Positions 13,389 through 27,254 of a stretch of 64,000 nt of DNA are shown here, in pieces (the stretch's first letter is position 1; each line of letters begins with the position of its first letter). A program made the position numbers and the translations under genes. The DNA is taken from the NCBI GenBank assembly GCA_030490835.1, contig CM059977.1:20689335-20753334 (forward strand), read 5' to 3'. A model generated the notes under the pieces. That model did no database searches. It saw nothing but the letters and a program-made list of their open reading frames with translations, and was not told the DNA's origin. The stretch comes from Annona cherimola. Its lineage: Eukaryota > Streptophyta > Magnoliopsida > Magnoliales > Annonaceae.

Positions 13389-14364
13389 TAGGGGTGGAAC
13401 TTGGGTTGGGTTCAACTCGAACCCGACCTGCTGAACCCGATTTGGAGTACTGTTTGAACTGTCTAATGTTAAGCCTGAGTCCAATTTTTCGGGTTCAACC
13501 CGAACCTAAATTAAAAAGAATTTCGTCTTGGGTTCAGCAATGTTATATATAACACATATGTAACATTTCCAGGTTAAACAATGTTAAGCTGAACCCCAAC
13601 CTGATGAACCCGAGCATGAATCATATATAACACATATATTTTATATTTATTTTATACTCCATATACATCCTATTCCATTCCCCTCATATATATTGTATTT
13701 ATTTTATACCACATATAAACATTATTCCTTCTTGAGTTCAATTATATAATATAATATTTTATATATTTTCTTTTAAGAAAAAGAGTTTGGTTTAATGGTA
13801 GTTTCAAGACAAAAAATAAAAACTATTTTTAGAACTTAAGATATTTTATTTGATATTGTAACTTAACTACTTATGTAGAATGTTATCATTTGGTTGTTTC
13901 AATATAATATTAGTGGTTAAATGTTTATTCTAATTAAAATAAATTTGTTGTAATCTTATTTAACTTAATACTATAATTGTTGAATATTTTTTATTATAAT
14001 TGACATAGGTTTTTCTTATAATAAGATATTAATGTTTATATATATGGTTATGATAATAATATTAAATTTCATAATAGGAAAATAATGTACCTTTCATTTT
14101 CTAAAAGAGACTACTAGTTTATTCTTTTCTTTTGAGAAATGGCTACTAGTCTACTAATATAAAGAGAATGTTTAAATGATGTTTTTCTTACGTTCTTAGA
14201 ATCATTTCAACTCGAATTCTAGCTTGGAACTCAACCCAAGCCCGAATTTCAAAAATAAGATTAGGATTTAAGTTTATAAATAGGATTAGAGTTCATGTTG
14301 AAGTTTTAGAAATAGGGTTGGGATTGAGCCCACCCGAGTTTTATAAGCCCGAATTACACCCCTA
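13389..14364. mobile_element. hAT-like non-autonomous element (hAT-1)
   Basis: It starts TAGGGGTGGAACTTGGG and ends with the inverted counterpart ATTACACCCCTA, so the termini form an imperfect inverted repeat. It is flanked by ATCTCAAC on the left (13381-13388) and ATTTCAAC on the right (14365-14372), an 8-bp target duplication with one mismatch, which fits the hAT superfamily. The body is AT-rich and non-coding, with GAACCCGA-type words near both ends. The size, about 976 bp, is large for a MITE. Confidence 0.75.
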
Positions 14365-14372
14365 ATTTCAAC

Positions 14373-15060
14373 ATATGTTACACTTGAAGCCTGGGACATT
14401 CTTCCAAATTTTCGGAGACACATGACTTCACCTAAGAAATTTGGAGTTATAACTCCATCTAAGTATCAGGGAACACAGCTCCCAATTTACTAAAGGAACC
14501 CACAATAATTTAGCCGAAATCTCACTTACCAGGAATTCCAACCCAACACCCCAGACAACCACAGTCCCCTGGCGTGCGTGAGCTCGGTTGGTGTAATAAA
14601 AATTATTCTTAGACATACAAAAAAAAAATTCTAAAATAGGTATAAACTTTGCCCCCGACCGTAGGTCCTGTATCCGCTACAGGAGGGAGGACCTTGCTGA
14701 AAGGGAAGCCATTCGCGTATGAATGCGGCAGCTCCTACCTTTACCCCTTACATTACCAGAACCATGTTAGCCAGAGAGGAACAAAGTACTGCTGCTATGT
14801 GTTTCGATCAAGGAAAAATGGTTGGGGCGTGAGGTCTTTGGATTTCACCCGGGCTAGTTCGTTTACGAATTAATACACGGATTCTGCCAGCTTAATAAAC
14901 AGGCAGAAAATAGTCATGATGAATGGCAATGGTTTGATCCATCCAGATTAGTGACTGCAGGGTCAAGTATAAATTGTTGACTGCAAGGCAGAAATAAACT
15001 GCTATAGAAATCATGTCTGATCTTAAGTAAAAGGGGTGATCCCATGCAATGGGAGCATGG
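14373..15060. other. Intergenic stretch of unknown origin, moderately GC-rich
   Basis: 14400-14950 is less AT-rich than its surroundings and has short open frames on both strands (plus-strand 74 codons near 14649, minus-strand 62 codons near 14428). Neither resembles a known family and neither has a conserved partner in the window. It may be a decayed gene or transposon fragment. Confidence 0.35.
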
Positions 15061-17230
15061 AAATGGAAATTATTAAGTTGCCCAGGGCCCCTTCCGCCAT
15101 CAAATCAAACTTGGTCGTCCCTCACGGCCCTACATATATAATAATGCCATTCGTCCTTGGAAGAATATAAGGTTATTTGCCAAAATAACATTGTAAGTTT
15201 GACTATTTATAATTTTAACCTTAGTTTCAATATTTGTGGCTATAATTTTCTAACTTATTGTTATAAAAAAAGGGGCTTGCTTTTATCAGTTGTATGTAAC
15301 TGGGTTACGTAAAACTTGTTCTATACCTTTCAAATTTTAAGATTTTAATGTTTGATAGAAAATTTAATCAATTCATTATATTTAACATCATTTTTTCCAA
15401 CTATGAGACTAAGTTTCATCCAAATTCAATATACGCATAGGCCGAATTTGCTCAAAAATAGGTACATTCATATGTAAATTAGAAAAAAATACTTATATCC
15501 ATTCACACACACACACACATATATATATTAGAATGCCGTAATACTTTATAAAATCATTTATCCATGTATTAATGATATTTTAGATGGTTTAGACGTTGAA
15601 AATACTACTTAAAAATTAATATTTAGCATTAAATTAATTTATTGTGTTGATTTTGCATGTTTGCAGATAGGATTCATATACAATGATATTAGACAAATGA
15701 AAGAATTTTCATAATAATATAAGTGATGCTAAATACAATATCTAAAGCCGATTTTTCATCAACCATCTAAATGTTGAACATGGAAGAAGTTACATAAAAA
15801 AGAGTTTCAAAGAAGTATGGACGTACAAAAAAAAATCTTATGAGTATGCATTCTCCATGTCAAATACATACATTTGTATTATACCAATTTTCATGTACGT
15901 AAAAAAAACTCATATATTTGCTGTCTATTTAACTGCCATTCTTGAAATCTAACACATATAAAAAAAATTTAAATACGTAGAGGGCCAAGAAGCATGGTGC
16001 ATCTCAGTGAGTGTGGTCTAACAACAAGATAAAACCAAAAGCAATAACGAGAAAAAGGGACGAGGTGACCCGTGACCCAAGAAAAGCAATAACGAAAAAA
16101 ACAAAAGACGAGATGATCGAAGAGAGAGAGAGCAACTTCAAATATCTTCCCACTTTCCAATCACGTGCAACACGATCCATGGACTAATCTACCACGCATT
16201 ACACAATCCACGGAAAAAGATTAGTCGGAGACATTTTGTGTTTTTTTTTTTTTTTTTGTAAGGTGTTGTTTGCAAGGGTACAACTTGGGCCAGGTTGAGC
16301 CCGAACCCGATTTTGAACAGTATTATAACCCGAACCCGAAGAACCCGATTTGTAAATATTATAAGATTAGGGTTCAAGTGAGCCCGAACTCGAGCCCGAT
16401 TTCCTATTTCATATTTACTATAAAATATATTATATACATACTATTTAAACAATATTTTTTTATATTCTTCATATTTTATGTTATTATATTTATATTTGAA
16501 TACATATTTGGCATATTATAATTTTATTGTAAATAAAGTATATTATTTCATTTATATTTATCTTTTATTTCTATCATTCACTTTTACACTTATTAATTTT
16601 TTGCTTTATCTTAGTTTTGTTGTTAAATATTTTCTAAAAATATTCTTTATATTACTATTTAAAAAATATATATTAGTTGGATTATATATTATTATGTTTA
16701 CCTACATGATTTATTATTATTATTTATTCATATGAAATTCTAAACTTATCATTTTTAAATAAAATGTAAATTTGTCAACATAAATTTCAACCCAAAACTC
16801 AACCTGAACCCGATTTTCAAAAATAGAGTTAGGGTTCAGGTTTTACAAATAGGGTTAGGGTTGATGTTTTATAAATAGGGTTATGGTTAGGGTTGAGATG
16901 AACTCAAGTTTCATGAGCCCGAGTTGCACCCCTAGTTGTTTGAAGTAATAAAACTTTTGAAAATTTTTTTTAGCAAGAACAAAAAATTTTATAATATGAT
17001 TAGGTACAATAATGAGTAGAAAAAATAAAGTTAAAATAGATATCTTAGTTGTATAAATAGTTGCATAGAAATAATTTAAAAAGTATAATAATTATATAGA
17101 AAAATATAAAAAAAATTAAAAATATAAAAATTGTAGAAAATAAAAAGTTTGAAGTTGAAAATTTTTTGATGGTAGCTAAGTACAACCCAAAACATAGGTG
17201 TTTGTATTCTTAATACATGGCGCTTTACTT
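15061..17230. other. Orphan copy of subtilase 3'-flank sequence, broken by insertions
   Basis: 15061-15170 aligns with 32340-32445 downstream of gene A and with 7668-7775 downstream of the relic. 15967-16260 aligns with 7800-8060, and the words after the hAT-2 element near 17195-17225 align with 8073-8100. Between the blocks lie an AT-rich foldback-like insertion (about 15180-15960) and hAT-2. No subtilase exon is recognisable immediately upstream, so this is the flank of a copy whose gene is gone. Confidence 0.55.
16273..16934. mobile_element. hAT-like non-autonomous element (hAT-2)
   Basis: The left end reads CAAGGGTACAACTTGGG and the right end, reverse complemented, TAGGGGTGCAACTCGGG. A perfect 8-bp duplication GTTGTTTG flanks it (16265-16272 and 16935-16942). 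The interior is AT-rich and non-coding. Termini and subterminal CCCGAACCCGA words relate it to hAT-1. Insertion was into the orphan subtilase flank. Confidence 0.85.
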
Positions 17231-19866
17231 GACAACCTCCACACCATAACAAATTGCCATTTATTTAACTAATATTTTTTTTATCATATATAATATATAA
17301 AGGGCTTGATCATTTACAAGCATTTCCAAACAATCTTAAAACACATTTATTTATATGCTTTTTGAAATTTCAAATCTAGATTATATTATTCATACACCAA
17401 GATTTATCATTCTTAAATATGAACATATTTTTAATTTTAAACACAATGATATTATGGTTATTTTCACATATTTAAAATATTCATAATATCCTTTTGTTTA
17501 AAATTAAAAAAATATATACACATATTTAAAATTTTTCACTCTTCACAATTATCCTATTTTCTAATAATTTCTTTACATCTTTTTATATAATTACCCTACG
17601 TGTCAAAATCTTTTACATCAAAATTTTTTTTAAAAAAAAATTATCAAATACAAAACACATCTTAGAAATAGTAAATCTTGGTTTACGAATAATATATATT
17701 TAAATTTATTTTCAAAAATAAAAACCGAAAAATGCAATCGAATTTGTTTTATGACCTATCATAAATGCTCTTTCCGACCGGTGATAGATCATCTGCGGCC
17801 AATATATAATTTTTTTATGGAAGCAGCCAATATATAATTGGTTGCAATAGATTCTTTTTGGTTGCAATTGTTATTGAACTACAAACAAGTGGTTGTTTTC
17901 GTGGGGTAATATTTTGTTCAATGTGCCATTCTTTGCATCAAATATGGCAAAAAGATAATGGTTAACGCAACTATTAAATTTTTATGGCAAATAGGAATAA
18001 AATTTTAGTTACAATTAATATAAAACTTATTCACATTTGGTACAAAATGCAATCAAAAATTTAATTTGGCTAACAAATGGTGGCCACATTTAATAAGTTT
18101 GGTTGTAGTGTTTTGCTCGTAAAAGTGAAAGCAAAAAGAAAATTCTTCCTACACGTACGTGATGCAAGGGGGGTCCACACTAAGGGAATATATGCTGGTA
18201 ATTTTTTTTTTTACGAAACGGAATTGAAAGAAGATAAAAACAATGATGAAAAAGTAAGCGGGTAGAGTACCCATGTAATACAACCATAACTATCCTTATG
18301 TTCCAAACCTCCAAAATTCTTTGATGGAATATGTATAGGGTTGAGAATGTAGTAACCAATGATGTGTATTGGAAATGAGTAAAATTATGTTAGAAATTGA
18401 AGAAGTTATTTTGAAAATTGAGAAAATATCTCAGAAACCATAATACAGATTCAATTCAAAATTCTCGTGTAGTTTGAAACAACCCTATTGATCTTAAATT
18501 TTGAAAATTATATTTTCTCCTTTAAACATTTTTTTAAAAAAATTAAGATGGTTTTGATATAAAATGTAATTATTCCAACCCCAAATAACCATACGCCCTG
18601 GCCTCACCATGTAAAATTGCCCCTTCACGCTAATGTTCTGGACCAGCTTCTAAATCTAGGATTTTAAAAAGGAAACTTCCATTTTAAAACCCATTAAACA
18701 AGTATTCCCTCAAACAAATCCGTATCTTGCACAAACCCTTCGCTTGCCAGCACTTGTGAATCGTGCCAGTGAGAAGAGCTGCTAGGATGAAGTCCAGATC
18801 TACCCATATGCGTTGGGTCTAGTTAGCCCCAACGGCAACCGCCAAGTTATTAAAATAATCTAAATATTATTTGCTTTAATATTGAAAATCCAGATTTTAT
18901 GTCAATGAAAATCATAGTTGAAATAATAAATAACAGACATATGACATCGGTTATGCTTAAGGTTAACCAGCACATTAAATATATTTGAGTTAGCTGGTTT
19001 TATTTTGGCCCACCTCGATGATAATATAAAAATTTATTCCGTCAATTACATTTATAATTAATCATTTATTTAGCCACATGAATATCTTTATTTTGATATT
19101 TTTTAGATTTTTTTATGTAACTTAGCCTAGTGGATATCTTATTTCGATGATTTAGCATGTCAATCAATTAATATATTTGAAATTTTATATATTATAAGAT
19201 CCAAGAAAATATGAAGTGCAGGGAAGATATATTCGATGGAGGATCATATAAAGCACAAAGTTATATCTCACGGAGCATTATGCTTTAAAAAGTATATTAC
19301 ATATAACTAATTTTTTAATATTAACATATTAATTTCATTCTATTTAAATTTTAATATAAAAAAATTAAATTTCAATAATTTATATGATTTTCTAATAATA
19401 AATTTATTAAATAGTTAGTTTTGAATTAATATTAATTCCATAAATATCATATTACCCTAATCTTTTTGTTATAAGTATGTTTTGTTGTGTTGAATATCAT
19501 ATATGTATTTAATTTAGAAATAAGTAATTAATGTTAAAAATTCAGTTTATCTTCCTATAAAGGCTTAAATTTCATTCATAGATACTTGTTATAACAAATT
19601 ATAAATATATCCAATAAATTTAATTTTTCCTTGTAGTGGATTTAATATAAAAATTATGACTAATAAATGGTTTAAATTTTTTATTAAACATCATGAAAAA
19701 TTCTCAAAGTGCTCTTTCATTCCTTTGTAATGAAAGAAAATTGCTCTCTCCAACATTGCTAGTTATAGGAGCTTACGTCGTCACTTTCGGGAGTGCTGAC
19801 CTCACCTTGAAATTATTCTCCGAATGTACCGGCGTCCTGGTGCGCATCTGGTCGGCGAGCTGATGC
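17231..19866. other. AT-rich intergenic stretch with one diverged repeat
   Basis: Mostly AT-rich DNA without genes. About 17960-18155 shares diverged similarity with 39958-40125, a stretch downstream of gene A, so both may be pieces of one old element or of the duplicated gene flank. 18580-18840 is less AT-rich but unrecognised. Confidence 0.4.
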
Positions 19867-22631
19867 GCGTCCTCATATGCATAATGCATCCCCTCCGCAC
19901 TGCGCATCCCTCGTTCAATAATTGCATAGCAATAATAAAAAATAATAACAATAATTGCCTAGCAACTACGCGGGTTCTACGCTCGCGCATAGATAAAGTA
20001 AATCAAATCTTTTTAATTCTTATATTTATAATTCAACCTAATTACATATTGCAATCTTAATTATTTGTAATGTTAGGATTATACGCTTGCGGTAGATTAA
20101 GTAAATCAAATCTTTTTTTATGACTATTATGTATAATAAGCAAAGCAAACTAAAAATAGACTACTATCATTAAGCAAATATGATTCATAGCCAACGTCTT
20201 GGTTGAATTAAGGCGTCGTTTATTCTTCACATAAAAAGGCTTTGTTTACTCTTTTAAAGTAATTTTTAAATTGTTATATAAATAATAAACCATCGTGCAC
20301 AAAATTCTTATAAAAATATATTTAAAAAGTGTCATTTAAGGAAGGCACCTGAAACTATTTATCCTTAAAAGTACTACAGTGATTGTTGTTTATTGAGCAA
20401 GCTACCAAGTTAAACAAAGCTTAAGGTATCGTCTGGTAAGAGGGTAGGAAGGAAAGTGAGAAAAGAAATATTTTTAAAAATGTGAGAATGTTGTGATATA
20501 ATAAGAGTAAATCAAGAATAAATTAGGTAGTTATATGAGAAAAATAATTAGGATATAGAGTTAAAATTAAAAAAATAATGTAATTAGATACTTAAAATGT
20601 TAAACCATTTTCTAGAAAGTAAAAATCTGTAAGAGTGAGGTGGGGGGCAAGTGAGTTTTCTACCTACACTACTTATCAAATGGACCTTAGCCTGGAATGC
20701 AAGACGTTAAAAAGGGACTACGAGACACTACCAATAAGAGAGTGAGTTGGAGGGCTTTGCAACACAACCTCAAGCCTAAAAATTTCATCATATCTAGGGA
20801 CTATAGGAACCTTAAAGTGAAGAAGAAAGGAGCACACCAACAATTATGCAAGTGTGCATAAGGAAGGGTAGAAGTAGGGGTGGGAATCGGGGCGGGTCAG
20901 GGTGTGCCCAACCCTGACCCTCCTTTTTAAAAATCTTGTTTGACCCTTATTTTATACCGGGTCGGAACAAGGTCGGTTTGACCCTTACTTTTTTCTACAA
21001 GGTCTCGGGACAAAATTCGGGTCGGTATCGGGTCAACGGGTCTGGTAAAAAACTGCAGGTCAAGTAAGAAATTTTTAAAAATTTATAAAACTATCAAGTA
21101 TAAAGACAAATTTATATTAAATTTAACTACTATATACTTGAATCTATTATTAATCAGTCAAAGTAAATATAAATAATTAAATAAAACATAAAAATTAGCA
21201 TTGAACGAGGTTTTTTTTTAATGTAAAATATCAGAAAACGGGTCAGCAGGTAGGTCCGCCCCGACCCGCCTTGACCCGCCCCGCCACCCTGTAAAAAACC
21301 CGGATTTTGCCCCGCCCCGCCCCACATTTCTTTAAAACCGTCAAAATCCCGACCCGCCCCGGTATTAAACAGGGTCGGGGCGGGGCGGGTCACGGGTCGA
21401 CCCGCCCCGATTCCCACCCCTAGGTAGAAGCATATCGAAAAAGGTGACAATTGCAACGAAGGGTGCAATTGGGTTATTTTACCTAATCCATTGTAAAGAA
21501 GGTTAAGTTGGGTTGGATTGAACAAGTTAATTAGGTTGGTTGTGAATTGACTTTCAAGTTCGGTTGAACCCAACTTAACTTGATCAACCAAACTTATGGG
21601 TAGTAGGGTTCTAAGTTTTGTGTTTAAACCAACTCAACCTAATCAAGTTGGTAGCAGCATACCTTTATACATTAGTACAAGTGTGATGTGCATCGAGCAT
21701 AAATGCGCAATTGATATCAATGTTCCCAAAATTAAGTTGTGAGTTGCACTGTTTTTGTGTTCAGTTCCGGTTGAACCCATTCAATTGATGATTCAAACCG
21801 TTTTAAACCATAAAAAAAATTAATAAAAAGTACTTATAAAATGCTAATTTTATTATTTATTTTATAGTGTAAATTTTAAAATTAATTATATACAATACGA
21901 GTTTCTATAAGCATAGAATAAAAGATATGCAATGTAAGATGATTATTTTATGTATTTAATGCTGAAATTCAAATTTTAATTTTTTAAGATAAAAATAGCT
22001 AAACAGCACTATCGTGGTGTTCAAGTAGTACCGTAAAAGTCTCTGATCTTGGTTGAAGGGGAGAAAAGTACGTTATCTTGACCGAAGAGGAGCATGGAAA
22101 GATGCATGTCGCTGCTTACCTTTTCTTCGTCTTGTTCTTTTCTTTTTTTTTCTCTATGTTTTGCAGACGTGGGAACTAGATCATCGTTTTACACGGTTTT
22201 CATAAAATATGGAGAACCACGAGTAAACTAGGCCGGGCCAGCTGCGGTTCCCGATCTGACTAGCCCGGCTGCTCGAGTCACCGAGTTTTCAAAACACCGA
22301 TTGGCATGTTTAGGACATTGAAAACTCTTCTAATTAAATTTTTTTTCTCTTCATAATTATCTTATTTTTAATTATTTCCTCATATCTTCCTATATAATTA
22401 TTCTATTTTTCCATTATTACTATAAATACAATTAACATATCTATTTTAACTTTATTTTTTAATTTTCATTGTTACTTTTATCATATCACACTATTTTATC
22501 TTAATTCAAAAACTTTTGCAGCAGAATTTCTCATTCAAAAGTTTATCATTTTCAAAAATACAAATGTTAGATAAAATATTATTTATAAAGTTTGGACTTT
22601 GGAGGGATTTTTTTATTTTCACGAGCAATGT
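19867..22631. repeat. Repeat family R1, copy c, interrupted by hAT-3
   Basis: It aligns with 1-2195 almost throughout. The only large difference is the 548-bp hAT-3 insertion plus one copy of its 8-bp target duplication. The match ends near 22631. Copy a provides the empty site that proves the insertion boundaries. Confidence 0.85.
20875..21422. mobile_element. hAT-like MITE (hAT-3) with GC-rich terminal inverted repeats
   Basis: The ends are perfect inverted repeats beginning TAGGGGTGGGAATCGGGGCG. The flanking 8-bp duplication is GGTAGAAG (20867-20874 and 21423-21430). The empty site is visible in R1 copy a near 990-1000. Both subterminal regions are packed with GGGTCGG and GACCCGCC words, while the centre is AT-rich. 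There is no transposase; a 145-codon minus-strand frame over the right end is a by-product of the GC-rich repeat. Confidence 0.92.
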
Positions 22632-22878
22632 ATGTAGATATATTGTTAAAGTGAATTTGATACATTATTAGATTTATATCTGTTGAGTATGAATTGAAAA
22701 AATATATACCTAAGATGTTTTTTTCTATATAACATACAGAAGATGTTTTAAGTTGAAACATAAGAGATAAAAAAAATATTATTTATAGCCAAATTTGATT
22801 GCAAACTGTGAAAATTTTAGTCAGGAAAAACGGTTGGTTACTAATTTTGTGGTCTTAGATGCTTTTCATACCATCACA

Positions 22879-22879
<1 letters not shown>

Positions 22880-22924
<45 letters not shown>

Positions 22925-22925
22925 T
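22880..22925 (+). repeat. (AAT)n microsatellite
   Basis: About fifteen tandem AAT/TAA units in uninterrupted phase. Confidence 0.9.
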
Positions 22926-24270
22926 AATATTTATAAGGATTTTATCATATATAACTTATTTTAAATAAATATTATTTTAATACTTTGTCGTCCATATGTC
23001 GCAACACCTTCTTTTATAAATGTCATTTAAGTTTCTTAATTTTAAACTTAATTGTCGTGTGGAAGTATGATGTATAAGATATTTTTGATAGAAAATAAAT
23101 ATTTACAGTTCAACATTATGATTAGACCATCTAAATTCTTTTATTTAATAAAAAGAATGAAAATAATAATTATTCATAATCTAAAATTTTTATTTAAATT
23201 ATGAAAAATGATACTCATGGATTTCAAACAAAACGAAATTTTCATTACCTTGTATAATTTTCAAATTTGAGATAAAATTTTTGACGTGCAGGTAAGCATG
23301 TGCGTTAAGGCATTTATAACTTCTTATCGGTAAAAATTTTAAGTATTTACAATGAATATTATGGTTTCCAGAAAAACGTTGAAAAGCTAAAGGCTTGTTG
23401 AGGTTAGAAGCTTCATCTGGCGCTTCTTTTTCCCTCCCACAGGCTCCGCTGGAACTACCTAGAAGATGAACTTGGTTGGGTTCAAATGGGTTGGAATAGG
23501 AGGAGTGGGGTGGATTCAACCCAACCCAACCCAACCCGCTTGCACCCTGACCCTTGCGTCAGATTTTACAAGGAGGTCGTTCGAAGATAGTTGGCATGAG
23601 TAGAGGTAGAGAATAGCATGTAGAATAGATATTACGGTCCTGCCCAATTGTGGGATAAGTAATATACCGTCTTCCTTTTCCGGAGCTCTGAAAGACAAAA
23701 GAAATCCTCTTTCGGAGGGAAATTTCCCCAATCTTATTGAATGGAAAACAAAGGGGAAAAAAAAAACCATATCAAACAAGCTACGGGTCTTGTCCCTTGT
23801 GGCCAACTGGGCCTTTTATATCTCTTTCCTCTACAACCAGACTACCAAGTTGCCATTGATTTTTTTACGCGGGGACCCTACGCCCATACACTCGTTTCCC
23901 CATCATAACAGTATCTGCATCCAATTCTGTTGTCTGCAGGGGAACCGGATTATGGCAGCTTAGGAACAGTTCGTGGACCTTGTTGTGCGATGGAAGGGCA
24001 TGCAGCCAATACACCGACATGCTTGGTGTTAAAAGGGGGAAGGCGAAGACGAGGAGCATTCGCCTCCAAGAACTGCTGTGAGGGCAGTCAGACTGTTATA
24101 ATCTGCATTCCTGTGCCGGAGGAGCCTACGTTTACAGTCCCACTTATGTTTGTCGGGGCTTGTGCCTTGATTGGACAAGTAGAAAAATAATGGCCCCCGC
24201 CATCATGTTGAACTTGGGGACGTTTTGCGTGCAGGAAAGGGAAGGCCAGGCAAGGCAGGATAGCATTTAC
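22926..24270. other. Upstream region of gene A
   Basis: No gene is supported. 23400-23540 holds CAACCCAACCC-type words that look like a fragment of the hAT-like families. 23900-24190 is GC-richer; its plus-strand 86-codon frame lies in the presumed promoter region and resembles nothing known. The segment just before the TATA box (about 24230-24270) is similar to the same position before gene B (about 41575-41610), so it is shared promoter sequence. Confidence 0.5.
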
Positions 24271-24271
24271 A

Positions 24272-24280
24272 CTATAAATA
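24272..24280 (+). promoter_or_regulatory. TATA box of gene A
   Basis: CTATAAATA lies about 60-68 bases before the gene A start codon in a segment conserved with gene B. Its position predicts a transcription start near 24305 and a short leader of roughly 35-40 bases. Confidence 0.6.
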
Positions 24281-24340
24281 GGTGTATGACGTACTGATTA
24301 AGCCACTGAGATCATCTCATCTCTAGCTCCCTCAAGAAAC

Positions 24341-27217
24341 ATGGGTTTCATTCCTCTATCCGATTGCAAAAGCCCCACGAATTCTTCAAATCTCGTTTTG
24401 GCACTTCTCCTCCTCCTCCTCCTGCTCTGTGACCAGCAATACATTTCCAGCGTCCATGCTGCAGCCACTACCAGCAATGTAAGTTAGTTTCTTAATAGGA
24501 AGTTATTAAAATATCCTTAATATTTCTTAATTGCTTTCACTAATTAATGTAATGATGAGTCATAATCGATGATCAGGTTCACATCGTTTATTTGGGAGAG
24601 AAAGGACACGAGGACCCTACTGTAATCTCCAATTCCCACCTCCATATGCTCGCTGCAGTCCTTGGAAGGTAATTTGTAGACACTACCAATAAATGAATAT
24701 ATGATTCCGAGGTTCTGTCTCTCATCAATTAACGGCGCTCTGTTTGGTGGATGTAACAGTTCAGAACTGAATCTCACATCCAAAAGGGGATATAGTTCTT
24801 GAGAGTTTACAAGTAAGTCTGAAAAATTGTATGGGTGAGCTGCAAAGCCACCAAGCAGAATTTGATGGGCCTGTAACAGCCCAAAATTGAATCCTAAATC
24901 AAAACGAAGAAATAGACCAAGTTAATTTGATAAGAAAAGTTTCTTCTTCTTCTTCTTTTAATTTTTTAACCTTTAGGAAAGCTTCACTCGCGTGCTAAGA
25001 CTTTTAATTCAGTCTTTTGGTTACTCCTTCCAAAAGTCACCAAGACTACCTCTTCTGTTCACTTCACTTATCTGAAATTTTAATCCGGCTTTGAATCACC
25101 CTTTCCAAGATTTAAACAAAGATTTCATGGTCAGCCTTTTTGATCTCGTTCAAACCATGGGTTGAATCTCTAGGCTTGTGAGATGAGTCGAGGAATCGAC
25201 GTCTATTACTAAAGGAGGCCAACAATTAGTCTAACATTCAGTTCCTAGCTGCAGCTATTTTTAACCCAGGCCCTTGACTTTTAGGGGATAAGATTACTCT
25301 CATCATCATCACCCACTTATCTAGAGTACTCAATCAAATGAAAAAGTCTACCATGTATGTATGTACACAGCAAGGAGGCAGCTGGAGAGGCGATGATATA
25401 CAGCTACCGGCACGGATTCTCTGGGTTTGCAGCGAAGCTCACGGAATCTCAAGCTCAAAAGCTTGCTGGTAATTAATAATTTTCTAAAATTGCATCTAAT
25501 AGCTGCTTTGCAGAATTCTCTAAAGATGAGCCTGTCAAGAACAGACAAACTTTCTATCGAGAGGGAAAGAGAGAGAGCAGACAATCATGCAGCTGGTGTT
25601 TCTTCTTTACCATTGCTTTATCAAAAGTGCGTGGCCATATATCATTAAAAAAAAAAAAAAAAAAAACTGTGTGGCCGTCCGAGAGGGCCTTTAACGTACA
25701 TAAGATGATCGTTAGCCTGCTTTATACAAAGGAGGACAAAAATTAAAAAAAGATGGCTGCCTTTTCTGCGGTTAGTGAGATGCTGGGCTTAGTGTGAAAA
25801 GAGCCTTGGCCATTTTGGACCATTGACAAGATGGTCTTGTCATGATTCTCATGAACCGGACATCCATAATGCAAAATTGTAGATTGGGTTGGCAGCTGAT
25901 CACGAAATAAAATTGCCACACAACTTTATATACTACAGAAAATTTTGCCTTTGAAAACTAACATTGGCAACAATTTATTGCTGCAATGGTTGCTGACTCC
26001 CATCAGTCGGCATATCCCTCTGCAACGAAATGGCAATGGGCATCAGCAGTGATTGAGGCAACAAATTTGGTTCAAGGACAATTTATTTCAACGTTAGCAA
26101 GGCCTTTTCTGCTCGAATGGATCTGTTTTGGACTATCAATTACTAGAATCGTTGGCTGTGACATTTTGTTGTGACTGGTGGATTGCGCGCAGAGTTCCCT
26201 GAAGTAGTGCATGTTATCCCAAATCGCTTTCACAAGCCACATACAACCAGAAGCTGGGACTACCTTGGGCTTGAATTGGATTCTCTGTCTTCTTCATCCA
26301 ATCTAGCGACAAAAACCAAATTGGGGGATGGAGTGATCGTTGGGGTTGTGGACACAGGTCTCTAACATTATACATTTTTGCTCAATTAACACATTGAGCT
26401 TCTCATCTTGGTTTGGTATGCTATGCATATATTTCGATATAACTAAATCAGCAATCCAATGTGTAGGAATTTGGCCAGAATCACCGAGTTTTAAGGACGA
26501 AGGCATAGGACCCATCCCGTCGCGGTGGAAGGGTGCCTGTGAGACTGGCCAACTTTTCAATGCAAACCACTGCAATAGGAAGCTAATCGGAGCCCGTTGG
26601 TATATTAAGGGGATGATGGCGGAGTTGGAAGTGGCAGGCGCCAATCTCTCCGCCAACAACATCTTCTCCCCAAGGGACACAGAAAACCATGGCACACACA
26701 CAGCATCTACCGCAGCCGGCAACTTGGTAGGCGATGTAAGCGTGCAGGGGCTAGCCAAGGGGACTGCGAGAGGGGGCGCTCCAAAGGCTCGGCTGGCCAT
26801 TTACAAGGTGATGTGGGAAGTTCCGCGGGATACGGGGAGTGGAATACAGCTCGGCACCTCAGCAGACATGCTGAAAGCTTTCGATGATGCGATCCATGAT
26901 GGGGTCGACGTGTTGTCCTTGTCGCTTGGACCCAACGCCGAAGTTTACCCGGACACTGATCCGCGTAGTAGTTTGGGGATCGGCGTTGGTGCTTTCCACG
27001 CGGTCGCCAAAGGGATTACTGTGGTTTGCTCCGCAGGAAACGCCGGCCCTGATGCTCAGACCGTCGTGGTAGCATCTCCCTGGATCATAACGGTTGCTGC
27101 TAGCACTCTCGATCGCTCGTTTCCCACGCTTATCACACTCGGAGACAACCGAACTATAATGGTAATTTTTCTACCTAGACATCCTGCAGAAAGCCGAATA
27201 GATGACATGAATGATTA

Positions 27218-27254
<37 letters not shown>

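Noticed and set aside
16800..16900. GGGTTAGGGTT words resembling an interstitial telomere
   Set aside because: The words are irregular, mixed with GGGTTCAGG, do not follow the plant TTTAGGG repeat and belong to the subterminal region of hAT-2.
21154..21591. 145-codon minus-strand frame at the hAT-3 right end
   Set aside because: It crosses the element boundary and consists of Gly/Arg-rich translation of GC-rich inverted repeat DNA.
23930..24190. 86-codon open frame upstream of gene A
   Set aside because: No family resemblance, no counterpart upstream of gene B and it lies in the promoter region.
26303..26800. 165-codon minus-strand frame opposite gene A exon 5
   Set aside because: It is the antisense shadow of a well supported exon; a similar shadow exists opposite gene B exon 5.
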